Positions 1 through 8,145 are shown, counted from the first letter of the stretch. The stretch is 64,000 nt of DNA from AP-15 sp035538335 (GCA_035538335.1 DATLKN010000057.1:34585-98584), one strand, 5' to 3'. A program made the numbers and translations. Notes: a model not told the origin generated them from the letters alone.

Positions 1-89
1 CCGCGGGCATGCGCCACCTGCCAGATCGTCTCGCCCGGCGCGGCCGTGACCTCCTCGCCGTCGAGGGTGAATTTGACGGGTTCAGCCAT
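1..89 (-). CDS. NAD-dependent formate dehydrogenase alpha subunit, N-terminus only
   Basis: Only the first 29 or so codons are inside the window; the gene runs off the left edge. The peptide starts MAEPVKFTLDGEEVTAAPGE and goes on TIWQVAHARG, the start of the plant-type [2Fe-2S] ferredoxin fold that opens the alpha subunit of NAD-linked molybdenum or tungsten formate dehydrogenases. GGAAAGGG upstream of the ATG at 87-89 can serve as ribosome site. The gene lies 30 bp after the beta subunit on the same strand, so the two are probably co-transcribed. The assignment rests on this short N-terminus plus the neighbour; another complex-I-like 2Fe-2S protein is formally possible. Confidence 0.8.
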   Translation of the reverse strand, partial: MAEPVKFTLDGEEVTAAPGETIWQVAHAR

Positions 90-114
90 ATGAAACCCTT
101 TCCATCGCTCGCTT

Positions 115-185
115 GCCCCTCACCCTCCCGCTGACGCGGGTCCCTCCCTCTCCCCGCTCGCGGGGAGAGGGTCGGGGTGAGGGGC
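115..185. repeat. Palindromic intergenic repeat, family A
   Basis: The stretch has nested inverted arms: CCCCTCACCC pairs with GGGGTGAGGGG, and CTCTCCCCGC with GCGGGGAGAGGG. The same design recurs near 34963-35015, 40165-40210, 48926-49040, 51533-51571 and 51597-51636. The stop codon of the formate dehydrogenase beta gene (120-122) lies inside this copy. Confidence 0.85.
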
Positions 186-1886
186 AGCCAGCACATCGTC
201 GCGGAAGTGCTTCAGCACCATCTTCACGGGGTTCATCGCCGCCTGCCCCAAGCCGCAGATCGAGGCGTCGGTCATCACCCGCGACAATTCCTGCAAGAGG
301 GGCTCGTCCCAATGTGGCGCGCTCATCAATTTCACGGCCTTTTCGGTGCCGGCGCGGCAGGGGGTGCACTGGCCGCAGCTCTCGTCCTCGAAGAAGCGCA
401 AGAGGTTGAGCGCGACCGCCTTCATGTCGTCCTTGTCCGAGAGCACGACGACCGCGGCCGAGCCGATGAAGCAGCCTTCCGCTTCGAGCGTGCCGAAATC
501 GAGCGGGATATCGGCCTTCGAGGCCGGCAATATGCCGCCCGAGGCGCCGCCCGGCAGATAGCCCTTGAACTCGTGCCCCTCGGCCATGCCGCCGCAGAAT
601 TCCTCGATCAGCTCCTTCGCGGTGATGCCGGCCGGGGCGACCTTGACGCCCGGCTCCTTGACCCGTCCCGACACCGAAAAGGTGTGCAGCCCCTTCCGGC
701 CGTTGCGGCCCTCCTTGGTGAACCAATCGGGGGCCTTCTCGACGATGTCGCGCACCCACCAGAGCGTCTCGACGTTGTTGATCAGGGTCGGCCGGCCGAA
801 CAGCCCGACCTGCGCCGGAAAGGGCGGCTTGTGCCGCGGCAGCCCCCGCTTGCCCTCGATCGATTCGAGCATCGCCGATTCCTCGCCGCAGATATAGGCG
901 CCGGCGCCGCGCCGCAGCTCGATGAGGCCCTCGGGCGCGAGCCCCGCGGCCTCGAGCGCCCTTATCTCGCGGACGAGGATCTCGCGGCATTGCGGGTATT
1001 CGTCGCGCAGATAGATGTAGATTCCGGCCGCCTCGATCGCCCAGGCGGCGATCAGCATGCCTTCGAGAAAGCGGTGCGGGTCGGTTTCGAGAAACCAGCG
1101 GTCCTTGAAGGTGCCGGGCTCACCCTCGTCGGCGTTGACGGCGAGCATCCGCGGCCCCGGCTCGGCGCACACGAAGCGCCATTTGCGCCCGGTCGGAAAG
1201 CCGGCGCCGCCCAAGCCCCGCAGCCCCGAATTCTCCAGCGCCGCGATAATCTCCTCCACCCGCCGCGCGCCGTTGCGGCAGGCGTCGAGCAGGCGATAGC
1301 CGCCCTTCTCGCGATATTGCGCGAGCTCGATATAGGAGGGGATCGCGGGGTGCGTCCCCCCGGCCGCGACCGCGGCGGCGACACTGTCGAGGCTCGCATG
1401 CTCGTGCAGCGCGTGGCCGATCGCGACGACGGGGGCGTTGTGGCAGCCGCCCATGCAGGGCGCGCGGACGACGCGCAGCTTGTCCCCGAGCCGGGCCCGC
1501 AAGCCCTGGATGAGGTCGAGCGCGCCGACCAGCTCGCAGGAGAGCGAGTCGCACACCCGCAGGGTCAGGGGCGGCGCGGCCTCGTCCTCCATGACGATGT
1601 CGAAATGGGCGTAGAAGGAGGCGACCTCGTAGACCTCGACGAGAGCCAATCGCATCTCCTCCGCGAGCGCCGCCAGGTGGCGCGCATGGAGGCACCCGAA
1701 ACGGTCCTGGAGCAGGTGCAAGTGCTCGATCAGCAGATCGCGCCGGCGCTCGCGCAGCCCCAGCAATTCCTGCACCTCGTCGAGCGCCGCGGGATCGACC
1801 TGCCGGCCCTTCGGATGATCGAGCCCGCGCCGGCGCCCCGAGCCGGGGTGGATGCGGCGGTCGTGCTGAGGGGCGCCGTGCTGCAT
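120..1886 (-). CDS. Formate dehydrogenase beta subunit, fused NuoE-like and NuoF-like (FDH1B type)
   Basis: The 588-residue protein carries electrons from the alpha subunit to NAD+. Residues about 35-185 form a NuoE-like thioredoxin [2Fe-2S] domain (DLLIEHLHLLQD, CDSLSCEL, APCMGGCHNAP). Residues about 215-560 form the NuoF-like part: GLRGLGGAGFPTGRKW and the FMN loop NADEGEPGTFKD, the NADH-site motif GAGAYICGEESAMLESIEGK, and the [4Fe-4S] ligands in ESCGQCTPCRAGT. The N-terminal HPGSGR...PKGRQVDP and the fused layout match the beta subunit of Methylobacterium FDH1, known as a two-subunit enzyme. The last 21 residues (from APHPDPLPASGE on) are encoded by a palindromic repeat and are unlikely to be functional. 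The ribosome site AGGACG also comes from an adjacent repeat. Confidence 0.93.
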   Translation of the reverse strand: MQHGAPQHDRRIHPGSGRRRGLDHPKGRQVDPAALDEVQELLGLRERRRDLLIEHLHLLQDRFGCLHARHLAALAEEMRLALVEVYEVASFYAHFDIVMEDEAAPPLTLRVCDSLSCELVGALDLIQGLRARLGDKLRVVRAPCMGGCHNAPVVAIGHALHEHASLDSVAAAVAAGGTHPAIPSYIELAQYREKGGYRLLDACRNGARRVEEIIAALENSGLRGLGGAGFPTGRKWRFVCAEPGPRMLAVNADEGEPGTFKDRWFLETDPHRFLEGMLIAAWAIEAAGIYIYLRDEYPQCREILVREIRALEAAGLAPEGLIELRRGAGAYICGEESAMLESIEGKRGLPRHKPPFPAQVGLFGRPTLINNVETLWWVRDIVEKAPDWFTKEGRNGRKGLHTFSVSGRVKEPGVKVAPAGITAKELIEEFCGGMAEGHEFKGYLPGGASGGILPASKADIPLDFGTLEAEGCFIGSAAVVVLSDKDDMKAVALNLLRFFEDESCGQCTPCRAGTEKAVKLMSAPHWDEPLLQELSRVMTDASICGLGQAAMNPVKMVLKHFRDDVLAAPHPDPLPASGEREGPASAGG

Positions 1887-1897
1887 GCCCGTCCTAC

Positions 1898-2010
1898 GTC
1901 CTTCGAGACGCGCCCTGCGGGCGCTCCTCAGGATGAGGATAGGCTTTTGACGGCATTAAGGAAAATCTCCTCATCCTGAGGAGCCGGCGAAGCCGGCGTC
2001 TCGAAGGACG
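1898..2010. repeat. Palindromic intergenic repeat, family B
   Basis: CGTCCTTCGAGACG at the left pairs with CGTCTCGAAGGACG at the right, and CTCCTCAGGATGAGG with CTCATCCTGAGGAG inside; the two halves are separated by a short TTTTGACGGCATTAAGG-like centre. Further copies lie at 45879-46181 and 58562-58667. It fills most of the gap between frc and the formate dehydrogenase beta gene and, if transcribed, would fold into a long hairpin. Confidence 0.85.
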
Positions 2011-2032
2011 CACAGCTACCGATCCGGCCTCG

Positions 2033-3262
2033 CTACACCGCGCCTTCCTTGCGCAAGGCGGCGATCTCTTCGCCCTGGTAGCCGAGCCAGCCGAGCACCT
2101 CGTCCGTGTGCTCGCCCAAGAGCGGCGAGCGCTTCACCTCGACCGGCGAATCCGACAGGTTGATCGGCATGCCGAGCTGCACATAGCGGCCGCGCGTCGG
2201 GTGGTCGAGTTCGACGAGATAGCCGCGCTCGTAGAGCGAGGTATCCTCGTAGATGTCCTTCATCGAGAGGATCGGGCCGGAGGGCACGTCGACATCGTTC
2301 AGTGTCCGCATGACCTCGAACTTGGTCTTCGTCATCGTCCATTTCTCGATGATCGAGAAGCATTCGGGGATGCGCGGCAGGCGCGCCTCGGGTGTCGCGA
2401 AATCCGGGTGCTCGATCAGCTCCTCGCGGCCGCAGAGCTTCATCAAAGGCGCCCAGCAGGGCGGCTGGATGATCACGTAGACCCAGTCGTTCGGGCCGCC
2501 GGGGGCGCAGCGCAAGGCGGCGCCGGGCTGGCCGCCGCCGGAAGCGTTGCCGGCGCGCGGCACCGCATCGCCGAAGCTCTTGTTCGGGTATTCGGCGAGC
2601 GGCCCCTTCATGATCCGCTGCTGGTCGCGCATCTTGACGCGGCAGAGGTTCAAGACCGCGTCGGTCATCGCGACCTCGACGCGCTGCCCCTTGCCGGTGC
2701 GCTCGCGCTGGAAGAGCGCGGCGAGGATGCCGGCGACCGCATGCACGCCGGTGCCGCTGTCGCCGATCTGGGCGCCGGTGACGGTCGGCGGACCGTCCTC
2801 CCAACCCGTGGTGCTCGCCGCCCCGCCCATGCATTGCGCGACGTTCTCATAGGCCTTGCAATCGACATAGGGGCCGGGACCGAAGCCCTTGATCGAGGCG
2901 TAGACGACGCGCGGGTTCAATTCCTGGAAGCGCTCCCAGGTGAAGCCCTGCCGGTCAAGCACGCCGGGGCCGAAATTCTCGAGGATCACGTCGCACTGGC
3001 GCACCAGGCGCTCGATGATTTCGCGGCCCTTCGGCGCCTTCAGATTGACCGTGATGCTGCGTTTGTTGGAGTTGAGCATCGTGAAATAAAGGCTGTCGGC
3101 GCCCTTCACGTCGCGCAACTGGCCGCGCGTGATGTCGCCCCGCCCCGGCATCTCGATCTTGATCACGTCGGCGCCCATCCAGGCGAGCAGCTGCGTCGCG
3201 GTCGGCCCCGCCTGGACATGGCCGAAATCGAGAATGCGAACGCCTTCCAAAGCTTTCGTCAT
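2033..3262 (-). CDS. frc: Formyl-CoA:oxalate CoA-transferase
   Basis: This class III (CaiB/BaiF) CoA-transferase moves CoA from formyl-CoA to oxalate, giving oxalyl-CoA and formate. At 409 residues it has the usual size. D168 in QIGDSGTG corresponds to the catalytic Asp169 of Oxalobacter Frc. SGGGQPG at 241-247 matches the glycine loop of true formyl-CoA transferases, and SNKRSITVNLKAPKG and SPLLGEHTDEVL are family signatures. It lies 146 bp upstream of the formate dehydrogenase genes on the same strand, and oxalyl-CoA decarboxylase is 5 kb away, which supports oxalate as substrate over carnitine or other acids. The start is the ATG at 3260-3262. A palindromic repeat and a putative GntR operator lie upstream. 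Confidence 0.9.
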   Translation of the reverse strand: MTKALEGVRILDFGHVQAGPTATQLLAWMGADVIKIEMPGRGDITRGQLRDVKGADSLYFTMLNSNKRSITVNLKAPKGREIIERLVRQCDVILENFGPGVLDRQGFTWERFQELNPRVVYASIKGFGPGPYVDCKAYENVAQCMGGAASTTGWEDGPPTVTGAQIGDSGTGVHAVAGILAALFQRERTGKGQRVEVAMTDAVLNLCRVKMRDQQRIMKGPLAEYPNKSFGDAVPRAGNASGGGQPGAALRCAPGGPNDWVYVIIQPPCWAPLMKLCGREELIEHPDFATPEARLPRIPECFSIIEKWTMTKTKFEVMRTLNDVDVPSGPILSMKDIYEDTSLYERGYLVELDHPTRGRYVQLGMPINLSDSPVEVKRSPLLGEHTDEVLGWLGYQGEEIAALRKEGAV

Positions 3263-3290
3263 GAGCGGCGCTCCCTACGGAGAGGGCGTC

Positions 3291-3369
3291 AGATTGCTTC
3301 CTCGCCTCGCTCCTCGCAATGACAAGGACTTATAGGTGTCATTGCGAGCGACAGCGAAGCAATCTCCGA
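3291..3369. repeat. Palindromic repeat, family C, in the frc upstream region
   Basis: The arm AGATTGCTTC...CTCGCAATGACA at the left is the reverse complement of TGTCATTGCGAGCG...GAAGCAATCT at the right. A second copy lies at 44517-44590. It sits between the putative operator at 3385-3403 and the frc start, so a transcript from a promoter near the operator would carry it as a leader hairpin. Confidence 0.8.
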
Positions 3370-3384
3370 GCCCAGCAATGTCGC

Positions 3385-3403
3385 AGGTATATGGTATACC
3401 AGA
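3385..3403. promoter_or_regulatory. Putative GntR operator upstream of frc
   Basis: AGGTATATGGTATACCAGA contains the perfect 10-bp palindrome TGGTATACCA (3392-3401), of the TGGTnnnACCA type bound by FadR-family GntR proteins. The identical 19-mer lies directly upstream of the GntR gene at 10795-10813. It is about 123 bp upstream of frc. The repetition is seen; binding by the regulator is inferred. Confidence 0.75.
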
Positions 3404-3457
3404 GCGCTCCGCAACTCGCTTTTGCGGCCCCGCAGGCGCAGAGCGGCCGCCCGGGCG

Positions 3458-4771
3458 TCAGTCTCCGCTCGGCACCGGGCTCGGCACCGCGACCGGCGCC
3501 GAGCGGCGCTGCACCGCCATCAGCGCCACGACGCTCATCAGCGCCGTTACCATCAGGTAGTAGGCCGGCGACAGCTTGTCGCCGGTCGCCGCGATCAGCC
3601 AGGTCGCGATGAGCGGCGCGAACCCGCCGAAGATCGTCACCGCGATGCTGAACGACAGCGATACGCCGATCGCCCGGGTGGCGACGGGGAACAGCTCGCC
3701 GAGCAGGGACGGCATGACGCCGCTGTAGCCCGCCTTCAGCAGCTGCAGCCAGCAGACCGCGATGATGCACGCCGCCAGCGTCGGCCAGGATTGCATCAGA
3801 TAGAAGGCAGGATAGGAGGTGAGGAGGAACAGCCAGCCGGCGACCACCATGATGCGCGGCCGCGCCATCTTGTCCGACCAATGCCCGAAGAACGGACAGC
3901 CGATCGCCAGCACCATGCCGCCGAGCAAGGTCGCGACGAAACCCGTATAGGCGGGAAGGTGCAGGGTTCTCTGCCCATAGGTCGGGATATAGAGCAGGAT
4001 GTAGAACGAGCTGTTCGAGATGATCGAGGCGCCGAGCGCCAGCACCACCGCGAGCGGCTGCCGGGTCAGCAGCTCGCGGATCGGCACCGTTTCCGGCTTT
4101 TGCGCCTCGAGAAACTCGGGCGTTTCCGAGAGGCGCCAGCGGATGTAGAGGCCCGCCGGCCCGACCAGCATGCCGAAGAAGTAAGGCAGCCGCCAGCCCC
4201 AGCTGAGCAGCTGGTCGTGCGTCAGCAGCGTCGTCAGCCCGACCCCGAAAAGCGAGGCGAGAATGGTGATGATGCCCGCCATCGCGAATTGCCAACTGGC
4301 CGCATAGCCCTTTCGCGCCGAGCCGTGCTCCATAAGAAAGGCGACCGAGCTACCGAACTCGCCGCCGACCGAAAACCCCTGCAGCAGGCGCGCGAGCGTT
4401 ATCAGGATCGGGGCGGCAAGGCCGATCGAGGCGTAGCCCGGGGTCACCGCCATCAGCGTCGTGCCGATCATCATCAGCGCGATCGACAGCGTCAGCCCCG
4501 CCCGGCGGCCGTGCCGGTCGGTGAAGGAGCCGACGAAGATCGCCCCGATCGGCCGCACCAGATAGGCGAGGCCGAACGCGCCGAAGGTGACGAGCAGCGA
4601 CACCGCCGGGTTCTTGGTCGGAAAGAAGACCTGCGAGATCGTCACGGCGAGGAAGCCGTAGATGACGAAGTCGAACCATTCGAGGACGTTGCCGATCGTC
4701 GCGGCAACGACGACCCGGGTCAGCGTCGTCTCGCTCGGCGCGGTTCGGGCGAAGGCGGCATCGGAAGGCAT
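3458..4771 (-). CDS. MHS-family (MFS) proton symporter, probable organic acid carrier
   Basis: The 437-residue protein has about 12 hydrophobic segments and the metabolite:H+ symporter signatures: NVLEWFDFVIYGF near the N-terminus, the loop TDRHGRRAGLT, and RLLQGFSVGGEFG. Known members of this family carry citrate, ketoglutarate, proline, betaine or shikimate. Its position directly upstream of frc on the same strand suggests a carboxylate of the oxalate pathway as substrate, but the sequence does not prove it, and it is not an obvious relative of the OxlT antiporter. The start at the ATG at 4769-4771 lies close to the first transmembrane segment, as usual for the family. The gene may share an operon with frc, though the 195-bp gap holds a repeat and an operator. 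Confidence 0.85.
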   Translation of the reverse strand: MPSDAAFARTAPSETTLTRVVVAATIGNVLEWFDFVIYGFLAVTISQVFFPTKNPAVSLLVTFGAFGLAYLVRPIGAIFVGSFTDRHGRRAGLTLSIALMMIGTTLMAVTPGYASIGLAAPILITLARLLQGFSVGGEFGSSVAFLMEHGSARKGYAASWQFAMAGIITILASLFGVGLTTLLTHDQLLSWGWRLPYFFGMLVGPAGLYIRWRLSETPEFLEAQKPETVPIRELLTRQPLAVVLALGASIISNSSFYILLYIPTYGQRTLHLPAYTGFVATLLGGMVLAIGCPFFGHWSDKMARPRIMVVAGWLFLLTSYPAFYLMQSWPTLAACIIAVCWLQLLKAGYSGVMPSLLGELFPVATRAIGVSLSFSIAVTIFGGFAPLIATWLIAATGDKLSPAYYLMVTALMSVVALMAVQRRSAPVAVPSPVPSGD

Positions 4772-4981
4772 CCCCGTTCCCCTTTTCTATAGGTTCTGGA
4801 GCGAGGATCGCCGTTCCCCGCGGGTTCGGCAACCATAAAGCGCGCACCGTCTTTGCGCCCGCCGCGGTTTGTCGTTGCCGATGGCCGGCGAAGGCGCGAT
4901 CTTAGCCGCGCAAACACCCCCGGGCACCGGGGGAAATCAAAAAAACAACCGAACATCAGGCTTCACCAACGGGAGGTTACG

Positions 4982-6208
4982 ATGCAGCGTCTCACGCGTC
5001 GCACGATACTCGCCGCCGCCCCGGCGGCTTTCGCCTTCGGCGGGCCGGCGCTCGCCGCCGCCAAGAAGCAATACGGCCCCGGCGTCACCGACCACGAAAT
5101 CAAGATCGGCAACACCGGCCCCTACAGCGGCCCGCTGTCGAACGCGAGCCCGATCCCGATATCGATGGAACGCCATTTCAAGATGATCAACGAAGGGGGC
5201 GGCATCAACGGGCGCAAGATCACCTTCATCTCCTACGACGACGGCTACACGCCGCCGAAGACCGTCGAGATGACGAGGAAGCTCGTCGAGGAGGACCGGG
5301 TCCTCTGCATCGCCGGCGCGGTCGGCACGCCGACCAACAGCGCGGTGTGGCACTACATGAACCAGAAGAAGGTGCCGCAGCTGTTCGTCTCGACCGGGGC
5401 CAGCAAGTGGAACGACCCGAAGGGCCATCCCTGGACCATGAGCTTCTTCGTCAGCTACCGCGCCGAGGGCCACATCTACGCCGCCTACATCCTGAAGAAC
5501 AAGCCGGCGGCCAAGGTCGCCGTGCTCTACCAGAACGACGATTACGGCAAGGACTATCTCGACGGCTTCCTCGACGGGCTCGGCGCCAAGGCCGCCTCGT
5601 TGATCAAGCTGAAGGCGTCCTACGAGACGACCGACACCACCGTCGATTCCCAGATCATCCAGATGAAGGCGATGGGCTGCGATGCCTTTCTGCTGATCGC
5701 TATCCCGAAATTCGAGGCGCAGGCGATCAAGAAGATGGCCGAGATCAAATGGAAGCCGCTGTTCATCACCAACGGCATCGCCGCCTCGGTCGGGGCGGCC
5801 TTCAAGCCGGCCGGCCTCGAAAACGCCAAGGGCATCATCACCGACAATTCGTTCAAGGACCCGACCGATCCCGAGTGGAAGAACGACGCCGGCTACAAAT
5901 CGTGGGTCGCCTTTATGAACAAATACTATCCCGAAGGCGACAAGACCGACAACGGCGCCGTCTACGGCGCCTCGATCGCCGCGACGACGGTGCAGACGCT
6001 GAAGCAGTGCGGCAATAACCTGACGCGCGAAAACGTGATGCGGCAGGCGGCCAATCTGCACAATTTCGAGCTGCCGATGCTGCAGCCCGGCATCAAGATC
6101 AATACCAGCCCCACCGATTTCGGGCCGATCAAGCAGGTGCGGATGGAGCGCTTCGACGGCCAGCGCTTCGATGGTTTCGGGCCGCTATTGGGCAGCCCGG
6201 TCGGCTGA
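4982..6208 (+). CDS. Leu/Ile/Val-type ABC transporter substrate-binding protein (LivK family)
   Basis: The 408-residue exported protein begins MQRLTRRTILAAAPAAFAF, with a twin-arginine-like TRRT and a cleavage site after ALAAA. The mature part shows the type I periplasmic binding fold: DHEIKIGNTGPYSGP, NEGGGINGRKI, YDDGYTPPKTVEMTRKLVEED and AVLYQNDDYGKDYLDG. GGGAGG upstream fixes the ATG at 4982. No permease or ATPase gene lies nearby, so it is an orphan binding protein that must work with components coded elsewhere. It diverges from the MHS transporter inside the oxalate locus, so it could bind a related carboxylate, but its ligand cannot be read from the sequence. Confidence 0.88.
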   Translation: MQRLTRRTILAAAPAAFAFGGPALAAAKKQYGPGVTDHEIKIGNTGPYSGPLSNASPIPISMERHFKMINEGGGINGRKITFISYDDGYTPPKTVEMTRKLVEEDRVLCIAGAVGTPTNSAVWHYMNQKKVPQLFVSTGASKWNDPKGHPWTMSFFVSYRAEGHIYAAYILKNKPAAKVAVLYQNDDYGKDYLDGFLDGLGAKAASLIKLKASYETTDTTVDSQIIQMKAMGCDAFLLIAIPKFEAQAIKKMAEIKWKPLFITNGIAASVGAAFKPAGLENAKGIITDNSFKDPTDPEWKNDAGYKSWVAFMNKYYPEGDKTDNGAVYGASIAATTVQTLKQCGNNLTRENVMRQAANLHNFELPMLQPGIKINTSPTDFGPIKQVRMERFDGQRFDGFGPLLGSPVG

Positions 6209-6219
6209 GGCGAACGGCG

Positions 6220-6247
6220 CTCGCGGCGGCTCCGGCGCCGCCGCGAG
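6220..6247 (+). terminator. Hairpin downstream of the binding-protein gene
   Basis: CTCGCGGCGG (6220-6229) pairs perfectly with CCGCCGCGAG (6238-6247), starting 12 bp after the stop codon at 6208. The following GGCTGGCTTTCT is only weakly T-rich, so it may be an inefficient terminator or a 3' stabilising hairpin. The rest of 6248-6489 shows no gene I can support. Confidence 0.5.
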
Positions 6248-6489
6248 GGCTGGCTTTCTGAGGCGGCGCGGGCCTTCGCCAAGGCCGCCATTCCGCCCCG
6301 CAGGCGGCACGTGCGGCTGGCGAGGCTCAATGGACAGTCGGTTCAGCCAGGGCAACGACTGGCGGGTTATGCCCCCTAAAGAGGCCTTGCCGGCGCCATC
6401 GGGAACGGCGAGGTCGGGTGGGATTGCCGTCATTCGCAGCGACGGCGCCGACGACGCGGGGGGCCACTCGCAAGGACCCCAGGCGACGA

Positions 6490-7356
6490 TTAGTCTGCCC
6501 TATTTCCCTGATCGCAGAAGGGCAAGCTACCAACAGTTTTGCCAGCCTGCGCATAGTAGCAAACGGAAGTATGTCGTACTTTGTCGAACGTTTGATACAC
6601 AACACACGCGTGCAGGAAGAGGTATTTCCCTCCGTAAACAACATCCCAATCGATCACATCAGGTTTTATGGTAATAGATCCTCTGTAATCATTAGTGGCG
6701 CTGCCTCCCGGGAAAATTACAAATGATACAGCAGATGCGTCATCCTTTGCGCCAGAAATGGAGAAGCAGTAATCTTCAAAATCTCGTTCTTTGGCGTGAA
6801 TTTGGTCGTAGGTTGAGTCGATTGCGATACTATCGCTGCCACTAATTATTGAGGCGTCTGTTGCTGGTTCATGTCCAGTGTTACGGAATGGGACCGGAAC
6901 AGTAATGGCCTCAGTCGGCGGAGCACTTGGTATTGCGCCGAGCGTTGCACTAACCGGACTGATCCAAGCCCGATTGGCTGCAACCAGGGCCATATGCGCG
7001 TCGTCAGCGGCAATCTTGGTTAAAACCAGAGAACCTATGATGCCAAGGGAACTGATCGCACCGACAATTGCGCCTATGGCGGTGATCCGATTGAGGCCTT
7101 TGGCGATCCTAAGCTGAGCCGTCCCGAGCTTGCGCTGGGCGACTTGGTGATCTTCCTCGCTAAGGATTTCTCCGATAACGGCTTGGAACCCCGCCGATTC
7201 ATCCGGCAGCTTGTCATTTGCTGGATGCTGGCTGTGTTTGGGGGTTGCGTTTGCTTCCTGGCGGTCGTGCCGATGATCTTGCATCTTGTTTGGCCTTGGA
7301 TGTAGCCAAGCGATTGCCGCTAGGAAGGCTACCCCCAGATTAAGGCGCATCGCCAC
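6490..7356 (-). CDS. Membrane-anchored protein of unknown function, low-GC gene
   Basis: I recognise no family. The frame codes for up to 288 residues. A charged N-terminal part rich in His, Gln and Asn is followed at about residues 88-113 by a hydrophobic span (ITAIGAIVGAISSLGIIGSL) and the segment MALVAANRAWISP, seen next to the membrane anchor in many rhizobial hypothetical proteins. The remainder looks like a beta-rich exposed domain with a Cys-containing tail. The start is uncertain: GTG at 7354-7356, or ATG at 7348-7350 or 7282-7284. Base composition is clearly lower in GC than in the neighbours and rare codons are common, which suggests recent acquisition. Confidence 0.6.
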   Translation of the reverse strand: MAMRLNLGVAFLAAIAWLHPRPNKMQDHRHDRQEANATPKHSQHPANDKLPDESAGFQAVIGEILSEEDHQVAQRKLGTAQLRIAKGLNRITAIGAIVGAISSLGIIGSLVLTKIAADDAHMALVAANRAWISPVSATLGAIPSAPPTEAITVPVPFRNTGHEPATDASIISGSDSIAIDSTYDQIHAKERDFEDYCFSISGAKDDASAVSFVIFPGGSATNDYRGSITIKPDVIDWDVVYGGKYLFLHACVVYQTFDKVRHTSVCYYAQAGKTVGSLPFCDQGNRAD

Positions 7357-7528
7357 CGTCTAGGCCGGATTCGACCCTGACCAGCCGTTTCTGAGTAACG
7401 CGAAGAAGGCCCCCTTCGGGTCGAACCTCGCTGTTCCATCGCGGCTCCTCGAACGGCCGGAACCGGCGCGAAGGCGTCGCCCGGCCGCGCGCGACTCGGC
7501 GGTCTTGATAGGAACCTATCAAGAACAT
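7340..7528 (-). CDS. Possible small Arg-rich protein (62 residues), doubtful
   Basis: From the ATG at 7526-7528, preceded by AAGGGAC at a fitting distance, a 62-codon frame runs to a TAA at 7340-7342 that overlaps the GTG start region of the next gene. The product is rich in Arg and has no recognisable motif. It could be a small gene translated together with the downstream membrane protein or a chance frame. An inverted repeat (7504-7523) lies inside its first codons, which argues for a regulatory rather than coding role. Confidence 0.25.
   Translation of the reverse strand: MFLIGSYQDRRVARGRATPSRRFRPFEEPRWNSEVRPEGGLLRVTQKRLVRVESGLDGGDAP
7504..7523. promoter_or_regulatory. Inverted repeat CTTGATAGG-AA-CCTATCAAG in a divergent gap
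   Basis: CTTGATAGGAACCTATCAAG has perfect 9-bp arms around AA; two bases on, at 7525-7534, is a second palindrome, ACATATATGT. They lie between the minus-strand membrane-protein gene and the plus-strand DUF5681 gene, where an operator for either could be. The sequence shows the symmetry only; no regulator can be named. Confidence 0.4.
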
Positions 7529-7626
7529 ATATGTCCCTTCCCCGAAGCCTTGCCGAGGCCGAAACACATGCCGCCCCGCCCCCACCCGCCGGTTTTCAGT
7601 GTTATTTCGCTGCTATTCGCTGATCT

Positions 7627-8115
7627 TTGGATCTCGAATCCAAGAAAATCAACCACTTGGCCCTGATCCCTCTCGCGCGCGCGCCCGCCCGCGCCGCGCG
7701 CGGGAGGTTCGCGCCGGGCAGCTCCGGCAATCCGCGCGGCCGGCCGCGGGGCATCCCAAATCCGCGGCGGCGGGTGCCCGATCTGCGGGTGCGGCCCTTG
7801 CGCCCGAAGGCGCTCTCGGCGTTCCTCGACCGGAAGCCGCATCTGCTCCTGCCGCTCGCCCGGCAGGTGCTGCCGCCGCGCGCGGCGCCGATCGACCCGG
7901 CGGAGCGGCTCGGCCTCGACCTATCGGCTGTCAAGAGCCCGGACAGCTTTCGCGCGGCGCTTGTCCGGATCATCGCCGCCGTCGCCGCGGGCGAGATTTC
8001 GGCGAGAGAGGGCGGGCGCCTCGTCCGCCGCATGCGCGCCCGGCTGCGCCTGTTACGGCGCCTCGCGCGTCTGCAAAAACGCTTGGCGTTGACGGGCGGG
8101 GCCGACCCTCGCTAG
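7627..8115 (+). CDS. DUF5681-type basic protein
   Basis: The 162-residue, strongly basic product starts with TTG and contains GSSGNPRGRPRGIPN near residue 31, the core of the DUF5681 signature (SGNPxGRPxG). In known genomes such proteins are often beside mobile or phage genes; their function is not established. The C-terminal half is predicted mostly helical and Arg-rich (RRMRARLRLLRRLARLQK). The stop is 30 bp before oxc, so it might be co-transcribed with it, but nothing links it to oxalate metabolism. Together with the low-GC gene on its left it looks like an inserted islet. Confidence 0.65.
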   Translation: MDLESKKINHLALIPLARAPARAARGRFAPGSSGNPRGRPRGIPNPRRRVPDLRVRPLRPKALSAFLDRKPHLLLPLARQVLPPRAAPIDPAERLGLDLSAVKSPDSFRAALVRIIAAVAAGEISAREGGRLVRRMRARLRLLRRLARLQKRLALTGGADPR

Positions 8116-8145
8116 ACCGTCCGTCATTCTCGGGAGGGCGACGCC

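Noticed and set aside
177..1979. Long open frame antisense to the formate dehydrogenase beta gene
   Set aside because: High GC leaves few stop codons on the opposite strand; the translation has no family motifs, while the minus strand codes for a fully conserved protein.
6171..6674. Plus-strand frame after the binding protein
   Set aside because: It starts inside the binding-protein gene in another phase, crosses a hairpin and a composition shift, and shows no motif or ribosome site.
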